Source: CAYWXK01 sp964462515 (GTDB taxonomy: Bacteria > Planctomycetota > Phycisphaerae > Sedimentisphaerales > Anaerobacaceae). Taken from it: 48,088 nt of DNA. The DNA lies in NCBI GenBank assembly GCA_964462515.1, contig CAYWXK010000032.1, positions 1 to 48,088 on the forward strand, in the 5' to 3' direction. Each line of letters begins with the position of its first letter. The stretch's first letter is position 1. The position numbers were made by a program, and so were the translations under genes. Positions 41,172 through 48,088 of the stretch are shown in pieces. Under the pieces are notes generated by a model. It was not told where the DNA came from and made no database searches. It was given only the letters and a program-made list of their open reading frames with translations.

Positions 41172-41346
41172 AAATAATCAGCATTCAGCCGCTATGTCCC
41201 TTTAATTCGCTATCATTTTAGCAGATAGAGGCGCCATTTGTAGTAAAATAAACAAAACACTCACTTTAGCAGTTCGCGAAGCGGATTTCATCGGTATATG
41301 CGGATATGAAAAGAGCCGTTATGCCTATAATATGCTGATGATGCGC

Positions 41347-41381
41347 AAAAAAATTGGGGTCATCCTCCTCCGAATGACCCC
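41347..41381 (-). terminator. Intrinsic terminator with GGAGGAGG in its loop, upstream of ktrB
   Basis: GGGGTCAT (41356-41363) pairs with ATGACCCC (41374-41381); read leftward the stem is followed by AA and seven T residues (41353-41347). The loop reads TCGGAGGAGG on that strand and the 3' arm begins with ATG. It lies between the small leader ORF and ktrB, 176 bases before ktrB. Confidence 0.8.
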
Positions 41382-41393
41382 ACAACGTATTAT

Positions 41394-41465
41394 TCAAAAA
41401 ACCGGCTTTGCCTCATTAATACCGCTGGCATCACCAATTTTGAACTTACAAAATCGGGCGGACAT
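41394..41465 (-). CDS. Candidate 23-residue small protein or leader peptide
   Basis: The frame MSARFCKFKI-GDASGINEAK-PVF starts at ATG 41463-41465 and stops at TGA 41394-41396. It is too short for normal gene finding, but the ribosome site GGAGGAGG (41468-41475) is very strong and correctly spaced, and a terminator follows 13 bases after the stop. The TG of its start codon lies in the arm of a 9-base-pair hairpin. No family is recognised. It could be a regulatory leader of ktrB or a free small protein. Confidence 0.4.
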   Translation of the reverse strand: MSARFCKFKIGDASGINEAKPVF

Positions 41466-41530
41466 ATCCTCCTCCAAAAAGATTTCGGTTTTAGGCTGTC
41501 CGCCCTTATATTATCGCCTCAAGGGCAGAC
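41456..41530 (-). promoter_or_regulatory. Candidate RNA switch: three segments able to form alternative hairpins
   Basis: Read leftward: segment A GTCTGCCCTT (41530-41521), segment B AAGGGCGGACA (41507-41497), segment C TGTCCGCCC (41464-41456). A-B gives ten pairs (one G-U) with a 13-base loop; B-C gives nine perfect pairs with a 32-base loop. B-C buries the start codon of the small ORF in the stem and its ribosome site in the loop; A-B would free them. The two cannot coexist. Confidence 0.5.
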
Positions 41531-41662
41531 GATTTTGAGTTGCAAAAAATATGCCACTGATAAAAGCAAAAATGGAACCTTCAAATTTTTTTTCCTAACA
41601 GCTTGCAATAAAAATAGTTGCGCCTAAACACTGCTTGGACTTCAAAAACGATAATATATCCT

Positions 41663-41690
41663 ATTTTAACAGTGCGTTGTTTTTTGTCAA
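41663..41690 (-). promoter_or_regulatory. Promoter for the ktrB leader RNA
   Basis: Read leftward, TTGACA (41690-41685) and TAAAAT (41668-41663, five of six consensus bases) are 16 bases apart. Transcription would start near 41656 and give a leader of about 310 bases to the terminator at 41347. Confidence 0.6.
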
Positions 41691-41940
41691 CGCTAAAACG
41701 CCCTTAAATATCCTATTTCTACATTTTTTAAGACCTCTGCAAGAAATATTCTGGGATTTCGCTTGATGTTTATAAAAAGCAACGCACAGTGAACAAATAA
41801 ACAACGATGCAATGCCAAATTGCTATCTTTCAAGAAGAAAGACTAATCAAATTTCTGATGAGGCCAGGCGGATGTGTTTATAGGTGCCTCGTTAAGTTTG
41901 GTGATGCTGCCTAATGATAAACTGCAACCTGATATTCAAT
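41691..41940. other. Gap between the ktrB leader promoter and the sulfatase-like gene
   Basis: About 250 AT-rich bases with no gene or clear terminator seen. Together with the leader it makes a 770-base non-coding interval between the two leftward genes. Confidence 0.4.
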
Positions 41941-43935
41941 TTAATGCCCCATTTTAGGCTGGTACTTGGCCCAAGAGACCCTGTTCATCCAGCGGCACAC
42001 CCACCGTTCAAACAGTATCACTTTGCCGGTGCGCTGCTGATTGATGCGAAAGATAGTATTTCTCCGCCAGCCAATAATCTCCTCTGCAATCTTTTGCGAT
42101 TTCTCCTCGGGCAACTCTATCCTGTCCAGCTCGGCTCTATCTTTGTCCAAATCGTAGGCACAAACGGTCTTGTCAGCCGGCTCGTATATGAATTTGTAAT
42201 TGCCTCGCACAAAACCAGCAGGTCCTTGTTGCATCCAATCACTAAAGTATGCCTTTCGGTCCTCCGGCATATCTACAAGAGCATTAACACCATCAAAACC
42301 ACCACCTTCTATTTCAAAGGCCAATAGCATCAACAAGGTTGGCGTCAAATCCACGGAGCCTACCGGCCGAGTAACTTTCATCCCGCCCTTTATCAAAAGC
42401 GGCGCTCGCATGACGAACGGTATCTGCAAGGCCTCATCGAACGCTATTCGCTCATGACCAAGTAGTCCATGCTCACCAAACGCTTCGCCGTGGTCTCCAA
42501 TAACGCAAAAAACCGTTTTGTCAGTGAGGTTTAGTTTGACAAGCTCCTCATCCAGCACTGCTATGAACTTATCGGTATAAGAAACTGACTGCCGGTAACG
42601 TTCGAGCGTTTCCTTTGCCGGCTTAGCAAACCATTCGGGAACTTCGTGTGGGTCATGCGTGACAGAGCAAAGAATGGCGACAACAAAAGGCGTATTCTCA
42701 GCTTTAATCCATTCGGTAATCGGTCCTAACATTGAGAATTCGTCACAGGCTAAATACCCGATGAATCTATTGGGGTCATTCAAGTCATCTCTGGCCCAGA
42801 ATTTGTCAAAGCCGAGATTATAGACCAGGCCGGGCCTGGATTCAAAGTCACCCTTGGCCGACTGAAAAAATGCGGTCCGAAAACCAAACTGACTTTTAAG
42901 GATTGTCGCAAGGCCGGCGTAAGGCTTTAACGCAGGAACCGCCTCGGCAAGGTCATGGGATGCAGAAGGAAATCGGCCGGTCAAAAGTGCAAACAGCGAC
43001 TTAGTGGTATGCGTCATTGATGAGCGGGCATTTGCAAACTCGACACCATCCTCAGCCAGCGTTGCGAGGTGTGGCGTTAAGTTGTTGCGTCTATCAGCAA
43101 GCGAAGTATATCCATATTGAACACCCTCGAGAATGACTATTACTATGTTGTGATTTATCTGCTGTGTCTTTCGCGCAAGTGTCACTTGGTCGAAAGATGG
43201 TATCTCTCGCTTAGCATTGATAAAATCGGCCCTTGCCAAACGTCCGGCGTCCGGCACAAAAAAACTTATTATGGCCCTTAATTGACTATTGTAACGCAGT
43301 CCCGCAGAGATTATTTGCGGCGAACCTCGTTTCACTCCGAGACCGCGCAGCAAAACAGCGGCAAGAATGATGATAACAGAAATCGTAACTCTGATAACAA
43401 AACGCTTACGGTTATAAACCGCAGAGACAGGCTTTATCAGAACTGCGATGGAAAAGCCCAGAATAAGAAAAGCGGGCACAAACAAAATTATGGCGGCCAG
43501 CGGAATCTTTATTATGTTGATTACAACGATGTGCAAGGTATTTATTGGCGAGCGAATCAGCGGCAAAAAAACCGAAGGCAGGATTTGTGTCCCCGTCCTT
43601 ATCAACCACCCTGCATTCATAACCGACCAGGCGCACACAGCCATTGCAACAATAATAGCCGTCCGGATGACCCTTCTGCGCGGCCGGCGAAAGCAGATAA
43701 GCGATAAGACCACCTCAACACACAGGAGCACAGAGACATCGGCGAGCACCCAGTCAAAGTATTCGTTTATCAGACTATATCGCCACGCGTGAAAGAGTTT
43801 CACTGCCAGTGTGCAGATTATCGCACCGAGCATAATGAGAGTCCAAGCACGGCTGGCTAAAAGGCCGTATAACCGGCCTACGAACGAAGCGGTCTTTACT
43901 CCAGCTTGAATCTGTGAGTATTCAGGATTTACCAT
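41941..43935 (-). CDS. Membrane protein of the alkaline phosphatase/sulfatase superfamily (LtaS/phosphoethanolamine-transferase-like)
   Basis: 664 residues. Five or so N-terminal membrane helices (about 32-50, 66-82, 92-112, 135-165, 180-200) are followed by an extracytoplasmic hydrolase domain from about residue 255. Seen: metal-binding IVILEGVQYGYTS, LTPHLATLAEDGVEF, the likely nucleophile region SSMTHTTKSLFALLTGR, and metal site CVIGDHGEAFGEHGLLGH. The Cys/Ser-x-Pro-x-Arg motif of true sulfatases is absent, so a formylglycine is unlikely and the Thr of THTTKS is the probable nucleophile. It may transfer or remove phospho-groups on envelope lipids or polysaccharides; the substrate cannot be read from the sequence. 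Confidence 0.82.
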   Translation of the reverse strand: MVNPEYSQIQAGVKTASFVGRLYGLLASRAWTLIMLGAIICTLAVKLFHAWRYSLINEYFDWVLADVSVLLCVEVVLSLICFRRPRRRVIRTAIIVAMAVCAWSVMNAGWLIRTGTQILPSVFLPLIRSPINTLHIVVINIIKIPLAAIILFVPAFLILGFSIAVLIKPVSAVYNRKRFVIRVTISVIIILAAVLLRGLGVKRGSPQIISAGLRYNSQLRAIISFFVPDAGRLARADFINAKREIPSFDQVTLARKTQQINHNIVIVILEGVQYGYTSLADRRNNLTPHLATLAEDGVEFANARSSMTHTTKSLFALLTGRFPSASHDLAEAVPALKPYAGLATILKSQFGFRTAFFQSAKGDFESRPGLVYNLGFDKFWARDDLNDPNRFIGYLACDEFSMLGPITEWIKAENTPFVVAILCSVTHDPHEVPEWFAKPAKETLERYRQSVSYTDKFIAVLDEELVKLNLTDKTVFCVIGDHGEAFGEHGLLGHERIAFDEALQIPFVMRAPLLIKGGMKVTRPVGSVDLTPTLLMLLAFEIEGGGFDGVNALVDMPEDRKAYFSDWMQQGPAGFVRGNYKFIYEPADKTVCAYDLDKDRAELDRIELPEEKSQKIAEEIIGWRRNTIFRINQQRTGKVILFERWVCRWMNRVSWAKYQPKMGH

Positions 43936-43979
43936 AAATACTCTAAAATACTAAAAATCTCTCTAAACAACAAGTCGAT

Positions 43980-44186
43980 TCACCCTTCGATAACCACATT
44001 GTCCCTGCCATTTTTGTCGATAGTTATCACCGCTTGCTCCAGCCGACTGATAAAATCACAATCGTCAAGATGGCTTACGCCGCTGGTAAATCTGCCTAAA
44101 GGCGGGCCCCGGTCTATATTGAATATCTCAGGCCCGGCAATTTGCAGATATAGCTGCAACGCATCCACACAGAATAGGTCCGCCAC
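43980..44186 (-). pseudogene. Decayed internal fragment of an IS3-type transposase
   Basis: The 68-codon frame contains FCVDALQLYLQ, GPEIFNIDRG and VITIDKNGRDNVVIEG. These follow the integrase core of IS3 OrfB, whose usual pattern is FCVEALxxAL, PEIFNTDQGxQFTS, then ISMDGxGRxxDNVFIER. The central Asp survives but the nearby residues are altered, and both ends are missing. The start ATG is fortuitous. Confidence 0.62.
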
Positions 44187-44701
44187 AGGCGGATTGAAGA
44201 TGAAAAAGAATCAACCGCTGAGAGCGCAAAGTAGGATACCACGTGGGGTATCTCACTGTGGAACGCAGTCCTATGGACTCCTTACGGAGAGAAAAAATTA
44301 ATGGTTCGACGTTGCTCACCATCCTGAGCTTGTCGAAGGAAATTAAAAAACTCTGCGATGGCTTCGACTGAGCTCGGCCGAATGTCATCGGCGGGCCCTG
44401 CACCATACGGTGCGGGGTGTGTTCCGCGGTAAAACCCACCAGGCCAATGTACAGGATGCCCACCAACGCAGACCTGACCGGCCCTACCAATGGTCACGTC
44501 CCACAAAAGTGGGATGGGAAAGGAATGCCGTATATCCCTGTTGAAAACACTTTAGGGGATAACGATGATATATTGCGGATAAGTTAAAAAGCAGTTTTAA
44601 CCAAAAAGAAAAAGCGAAAAACCAAATGGCTTTGCCGCACGGTTCTTAGCCTTTAAGCTCCGGGTTTCACGATACCAGATACAAGAAATTTTTAACGCTG
44701 T
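44187..44701. repeat. Intergenic block of mixed palindromic repeats downstream of rho
   Basis: About 515 bases without a credible gene. Seen: GATACC-acgtgg-GGTATC (44234-44251), AGTCC-tat-GGACT, a CTGAGCTTGTCGAAGG unit (from about 44325) and its partner TTCGACTGAGCTCGG (44365), GCACC-atac-GGTGC (about 44399-44412), and TCCCAC-aaaa-GTGGGA (about 44500-44515). These are dispersed-repeat types. No T-rich terminator for rho was recognised. Confidence 0.5.
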
Positions 44702-46201
44702 CTAATCGAGATTCATCGTCATCAGGAATTCTACATTGGTCCGGCACTTGGCAAGCCTGCCCTTGAGCAGCTCAACCGATTCCACAGGGTTCATTTCACT
44801 CAAGACCCTGCGAAGCCGATATACAAGCTCAAGCTCTTTCGGGTCGAGCAGTAATTCTTCTCGCCTGGTGCCGCTTCGGCTGATTTCTATAGCCGGCCAG
44901 ACCCTCTTATCAACCAGACGCCTATCGAGGTGCAATTCCATATTTCCGGTCGCCTTGAACTCTTCAAAAATCACCTCGTCCATTTTCGAGCCGGTATCAA
45001 TCAACGCCGTCGCAATGATACTCAGCGAGCCGCCTTCTTCGACATTTCTGGCTGCACCGAAAAATTTCTTAGGCATCTGCATCGCAGAAGCATCAACGCC
45101 GCCGGTCAAAATCCTGCCCGAATGTGGCGTCTCGCTGTTATAAGCACGGGCAAGGCGAGTTAGCGAATCCAGCAGAATTACGATATCTTGGCCATATTCA
45201 ACCATTCGCTTGGCCTTCTCAATGACAACTTCTGCCACCTGGCAGTGACGTGCAGCCGGCTCATCAAATGTTGAGCTTATTACCTCAACATCCTTAGCGA
45301 CCTTGCGTTTCATTTCCGTTACCTCTTCGGGCCTCTCATCAATCAGCAGCACTATCAACTTCACGTCAGGATGATTTGTGCTGATGGAATTCGCCATTTT
45401 TTGCAGCAGTATCGTCTTGCCTGTCCGCGGTCCGGCAACTATCAGGCCACGCTGACCCTTACCTACCGGTGTTATCAAGTCGATTATCCGCATATTTAAC
45501 TCTTCCGGTGTGGTCTCAAGTATAAGACGCCGCTCGGGATGCAGCGGCGTCAAATCACTAAACACCACTTTATCCGCAAGCAGGTCGGGATTCTCATAAT
45601 TAATCGCCTCAACACGCAGAAGAGCAAAATACTTCTCGGAATCCTTTGGCGGTCTGATTTGACCCGATACCGAATTGCCGGTCCGCAAGCCAAATCGCCT
45701 TATCTGGGACGGCGAAACGTAGATGTCATCCGATGAAGATAAATAGTTATATCGCGAGTTCCGCAAGAATCCGTAACCATCAGGCAGCACTTCCAATACG
45801 CCTTCACCGTACATCAGGCCGTTTTGCTGAATACGCTCCTTTAGAATTTTGAAAATCAAATCCTGCTTTTTAAGAGCGCTGTAATCCTTGATACCTTCTT
45901 TCTTGGCAACATCGTGAAGCTCTGTAACCGTCAGATTCTGTAGGTCTGTTAAATACAAGCTGCCCTTCTTTATCCGCTCATATTTATCGTGGGTGGACTC
46001 TTCTTCGGTTAGCTGCTGCTCTTCTACCTGGGTTTCACTCTGTATCTGGGCAATATCGGCCTGCTCTGCCACGGGTGCAGCAGAGTCGTTTTCTTGCAAT
46101 ACCTGTTTTGTCTGTTCGACCGGTTCTGCTTCAACGGCCTTTTTCTTTGTCGTGTGGCGTTTCTTGGTCACGGCTTTTTCACTTTTTGAAGCCTTAGCCA
46201 T
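44702..46201 (-). CDS. rho: Transcription termination factor Rho
   Basis: 499 residues, longer than the usual 420 because of an N-terminal charged tail of about 75 residues (KKRHTTKKKAVEAE, then Glu/Gln-rich), a common addition in this phylum. Rho_N is about 85-125 (LTDLQNLTVTELHDVAKKEG), the RNA-binding cold-shock-like domain about 130-200 (GVLEVLPDGYGFLR, SDDIYVSPSQIRRF), then the RecA-type motor: Walker A AGPRTGKTILLQ, LIDERPEEVTEM, Walker B DIVILLDSLTRLARA, and the Q-/R-loop TGGVDASAMQMPKKFFGAARN. Rho is a hexameric RNA translocase that ends transcription. An AAGGAG site precedes the ATG. Confidence 0.97.
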   Translation of the reverse strand: MAKASKSEKAVTKKRHTTKKKAVEAEPVEQTKQVLQENDSAAPVAEQADIAQIQSETQVEEQQLTEEESTHDKYERIKKGSLYLTDLQNLTVTELHDVAKKEGIKDYSALKKQDLIFKILKERIQQNGLMYGEGVLEVLPDGYGFLRNSRYNYLSSSDDIYVSPSQIRRFGLRTGNSVSGQIRPPKDSEKYFALLRVEAINYENPDLLADKVVFSDLTPLHPERRLILETTPEELNMRIIDLITPVGKGQRGLIVAGPRTGKTILLQKMANSISTNHPDVKLIVLLIDERPEEVTEMKRKVAKDVEVISSTFDEPAARHCQVAEVVIEKAKRMVEYGQDIVILLDSLTRLARAYNSETPHSGRILTGGVDASAMQMPKKFFGAARNVEEGGSLSIIATALIDTGSKMDEVIFEEFKATGNMELHLDRRLVDKRVWPAIEISRSGTRREELLLDPKELELVYRLRRVLSEMNPVESVELLKGRLAKCRTNVEFLMTMNLD

Positions 46202-46370
46202 AGTTACTCCTTAATCCTTTCAAAAACTATTAAAACAATGAACGTTACCCTACAAACTACGGGGGCATAACTTTCAATTGAACTACCTTATTGTAACAGT
46301 GCAGATGGATTCGAGCTTAGAATGTTCAGCAAAACCTATATATCACAAACCCCTGACAACCGATACACGA

Positions 46371-47000
46371 TTAATTCTGCGCTAAACCCCACGAACTAAT
46401 TACCTGTGAGAAGATATTAGCGACTTGCTTAAATAAAGCCGAGAACTCTGAATTGTTATCAATGACATTATCGGCGATTCTTTTCTTTTTGTCAAGAGAA
46501 ATCTGAAAATTTTCTCTAATTTTTAGCTGATTTTCGTCAAAAATACCCGAATTTTTCACCCTATCCATCCTTTTTTGCTTTTGACAATCCACAAAAACTA
46601 TTCTTTCGCACCGCTTGTCCCAGCCAATCTCTACCAAAAGGGGCATATCAAGAACTATGGCCCTGACCTGCCGCTGGCGGTTATAACGCCTTATAAGCTC
46701 CTCAGCCCTTTCCAGAACAAGAGGATGGATTATCCTGTTAAGTAACGAGAGCTTCTGGGCATCGGCAAAAACGATGTCAGCCAGTTTTTTACGGTCGATT
46801 TTTCCCGTGGAATCTAAAACTGCCCCAAAAACGCCAACTATTTCCTCCTTAACAACGAGCTTATTGAGCAGCTCGTGGGCAATTTTATCAGCATCGATAA
46901 CCGAACAACCAAGTTTGGCAAACTCACCGGCAACAGCACTTTTGCCTGAGCCAACACCGCCTACAATGCCTATTATAGGCTTTCTTTTTGCATTGTCCAC
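46371..47000 (-). CDS. coaE: Dephospho-CoA kinase
   Basis: 209 residues, GTG start at 47000 with no strong ribosome site. CoaE phosphorylates the ribose 3'-hydroxyl of dephospho-CoA, the final step of coenzyme A synthesis. Seen: P-loop GIVGGVGSGKSAVAGEFA, VIDADKIAHELL, LNRIIHPLVLERAEELI and VLDMPLLVEIGWDKRCERIVFVDC, in family order. Normal length. It lies upstream of rho with 169 bases between, so the two may share the promoter at 47045. Confidence 0.94.
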   Translation of the reverse strand: MDNAKRKPIIGIVGGVGSGKSAVAGEFAKLGCSVIDADKIAHELLNKLVVKEEIVGVFGAVLDSTGKIDRKKLADIVFADAQKLSLLNRIIHPLVLERAEELIRRYNRQRQVRAIVLDMPLLVEIGWDKRCERIVFVDCQKQKRMDRVKNSGIFDENQLKIRENFQISLDKKKRIADNVIDNNSEFSALFKQVANIFSQVISSWGLAQN

Positions 47001-47044
47001 GACTGGGCAGTTTAACAGCTATCTTAAAGCTGGTCAACTTTATT

Positions 47045-47073
47045 ATTCTACCATCCCAGAGGTCGGTTGTCAA
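47045..47073 (-). promoter_or_regulatory. Promoter for coaE
   Basis: Read leftward: perfect -35 TTGACA (47073-47068), 17-base spacer, -10 TAGAAT (47050-47045). Start near 47038, leaving an untranslated leader of about 38 bases before the GTG. Confidence 0.75.
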
Positions 47074-47156
47074 GTTCATCGCGAGTTTTGCTGTATCCGG
47101 CATTTCTATACTACAGACTAAAATGTGTTCTTGCAAGAGGGTGAAGGCATCAGAGC

Positions 47157-47185
47157 TTGCCAAAGTCAGATTCTTTGGTTAGAAT
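47157..47185 (+). promoter_or_regulatory. Promoter for the thioredoxin-like gene
   Basis: TTGCCA (47157-47162), a 17-base spacer and TAGAAT (47180-47185). Start near 47192, giving a leader of about 88 bases. It is back-to-back with the coaE promoter. Confidence 0.65.
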
Positions 47186-47279
47186 GCGGTTTATGCTACG
47201 CTGAGAGATGTTTTTGTTCAATATTGCGATAACAATTGGTTAGTTTGAGTAAATAAATATTTTTGGCAAAGGAAACCAG

Positions 47280-48026
47280 ATGGACAGACAAAACAAACTG
47301 TACCGTAGCGTGACAGCTACTATTTCTGCAATTCTGCTGGTTGCAGGGGCAGCAATTTATATGGGGTGCAAGAAGCATCTGCCGTCAGGCATCCCCAAGC
47401 GGACGCACGAACCAGCCCAGATTGAAAGTCAAGTTGAACAAATACAATCCGAGCCCAATGCCGCAACCGTCGGCGAATCTATAAAGATGCCCGCCGGAGG
47501 CGGGTCTGACCAAAGCGGCCTTCGGCCGCCTGCCGCAACGCCAAAGGCCAGTTTGTCCGATGTTATCAAAACTGCCAGGGGATGGATGCCGGTTTATAAG
47601 TCGTGGTATCACAAACCTGCACCCGATTTTGTTTTAACCGACATAAAAGGCTCGGTGCACAAACTAAGCGACTACCACGGCCGGGATGTTTTGCTTATTT
47701 TCTGGGCTACCTGGTGCCCACCCTGCCAGATGGAGGCGCCGCATTTAGTCGAACTGCGGCGAACTATCAGCGAAGAAAAATTAGCGATGCTGGCCGTATC
47801 GAACGAAAAGACGGATGTGGTGGAAAAGTTCATTGCCGAGCGAGGGATAAACTACACGGTCCTTCTCGACAGGGGCAATATGCCAGAACCGTTCGGGTTT
47901 ATGAGAATCTACAGCACCGTTGGCGTCCCTTGCAGTTTCTTTATCGACCGCGAGGGCAAAGTAAAGCTGGCTACTGCGGGCTTATTATCATTGAAAGCAA
48001 TATCAGCCATTTTGCAGGCTGAATAG
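47280..48026 (+). CDS. Membrane-anchored TlpA/ResA-like thioredoxin protein with repeat-derived linker
   Basis: 248 residues; AAAGGA precedes the ATG. Residues 12-30 are a membrane anchor or signal (VTATISAILLVAGAAIYMGC); Cys30 could be lipidated, although YMGC is a poor lipobox. Residues 31-100 are a low-complexity linker, and 110-245 a TlpA-type redoxin with APDFVLTDIKGSVHKLSDY, the active site FWATWCPPCQMEAP (Cys146, Cys149) and the cis-Pro loop VGVPCSFFIDREG. It likely acts on disulphides outside the cytoplasm. Unusually, linker residues 34-45 (LPSGIPKRTHEP) and 70-86 (MPAGGGSDQSGLRPPAA) are encoded by dispersed repeats R1 and R2, also found between genes at 20.5-20.7 kb. Confidence 0.88.
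   Translation: MDRQNKLYRSVTATISAILLVAGAAIYMGCKKHLPSGIPKRTHEPAQIESQVEQIQSEPNAATVGESIKMPAGGGSDQSGLRPPAATPKASLSDVIKTARGWMPVYKSWYHKPAPDFVLTDIKGSVHKLSDYHGRDVLLIFWATWCPPCQMEAPHLVELRRTISEEKLAMLAVSNEKTDVVEKFIAERGINYTVLLDRGNMPEPFGFMRIYSTVGVPCSFFIDREGKVKLATAGLLSLKAISAILQAE
47379..47413 (+). repeat. Dispersed repeat R1 (copy inside a coding region)
   Basis: 28 of 35 bases match 20509-20543, with an 18-base perfect core. It is read in frame as LPSGIPKRTHEP. Confidence 0.7.
47490..47536 (+). repeat. Dispersed repeat R2 (copy inside a coding region)
   Basis: Positions 47498-47526 match 20644-20672 at 27 of 29 bases. Hairpins CCCGCC-gga-GGCGGG (47490-47504) and GCGGCC-ttc-GGCCGC (47515-47529) are perfect. 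It is read in frame as PAGGGSDQSGLRPPA. Confidence 0.75.
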
Positions 48027-48043
48027 GAATAAACGTAAGCGTT

Positions 48044-48076
48044 CAGGCAGATTTTGCTAAATTGCCTGCTGTTTTT
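48044..48076 (+). terminator. Intrinsic terminator after the thioredoxin-like gene
   Basis: CAGGCA (48044-48049) pairs with TGCCTG (48063-48068), followed by CTG and five T residues (48072-48076). It lies 17 bases after the stop codon. Confidence 0.65.
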
Positions 48077-48088
48077 ATTAATGATGGA

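Noticed and set aside
41385..41660. ydaO-type cyclic di-AMP riboswitch before ktrB
   Set aside because: Expected from gene function in other phyla, but I see none of its conserved segments; only the A/B/C hairpin plan is supported.
43980..44186. A 68-residue small protein gene
   Set aside because: The translation matches a mutated IS3 transposase core, with a start that arises by chance; listed as a pseudogene.
1..48088. tRNA or rRNA genes
   Set aside because: No cloverleaf with a GGTTCGAATCC-type arm or conserved rRNA segment was noticed by eye; a tRNAscan or Infernal run would settle it.

Overview
The window looks like chromosome from a planctomycete of the Phycisphaerae type. The inference rests on several seen features: exported proteins ending in dockerin-like repeats or a PEP-CTERM tail, a long right-handed beta-helix protein with an NCTFSGNS coil, a hybrid type IV pilus / type II secretion operon, and many short palindromic repeats between genes. 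No rRNA, tRNA or CRISPR array was seen. No sequence search was possible, so family names rest on recognised motifs.

Layout. 1-2.2 kb: a TetR regulator (cut by the window edge) with a double palindromic operator, then an exported carbohydrate-binding-like protein with a dockerin-like end. 2.3-19.9 kb: one long leftward gene set. It starts with the major pseudopilin at 19.9 kb, followed by an intrinsic terminator, the minor pseudopilins (one fused to a LamG-type domain), PilM, PilN, PilO, a PilP/GspC-like protein and the secretin. A signalling block follows (histidine kinase, response regulator, GAF/HD-GYP protein, STAS protein), then the GspE ATPase and GspF platform protein. 20-24.9 kb: repeat-rich DNA, a PEP-CTERM protein, and a beta-helix protein interrupted by a one-base frameshift.

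25-29.5 kb: leftward operon argH-thiL-PL11-like lyase-tsaE. 29.7-30.8 kb: nagA. 30.8-32.1 kb: a gene-poor stretch with a decayed transposase end and two leftward terminators that serve no visible gene. 32.1-38.2 kb: panB, a GntR/ABC transporter operon with an operator over its promoter, and a DUF72 gene abutted by a truncated transposase. 38.7-41.2 kb: a Ktr/Trk-type potassium uptake pair, preceded by a promoter, a foldable leader with a 23-codon ORF, and a terminator. 41.9-43.9 kb: a membrane sulfatase-superfamily protein. 44-44.7 kb: a decayed IS3-type fragment and repeats. 44.7-48 kb: rho, coaE and a TlpA-like thioredoxin protein.

The two observations most worth following are (i) the leader RNA upstream of the potassium transporter, where three complementary segments could form mutually exclusive hairpins that hide or expose a strong ribosome site and start codon, and (ii) dispersed palindromic repeats found both between genes and in frame inside the thioredoxin-like gene, reminiscent of Rickettsia palindromic elements.
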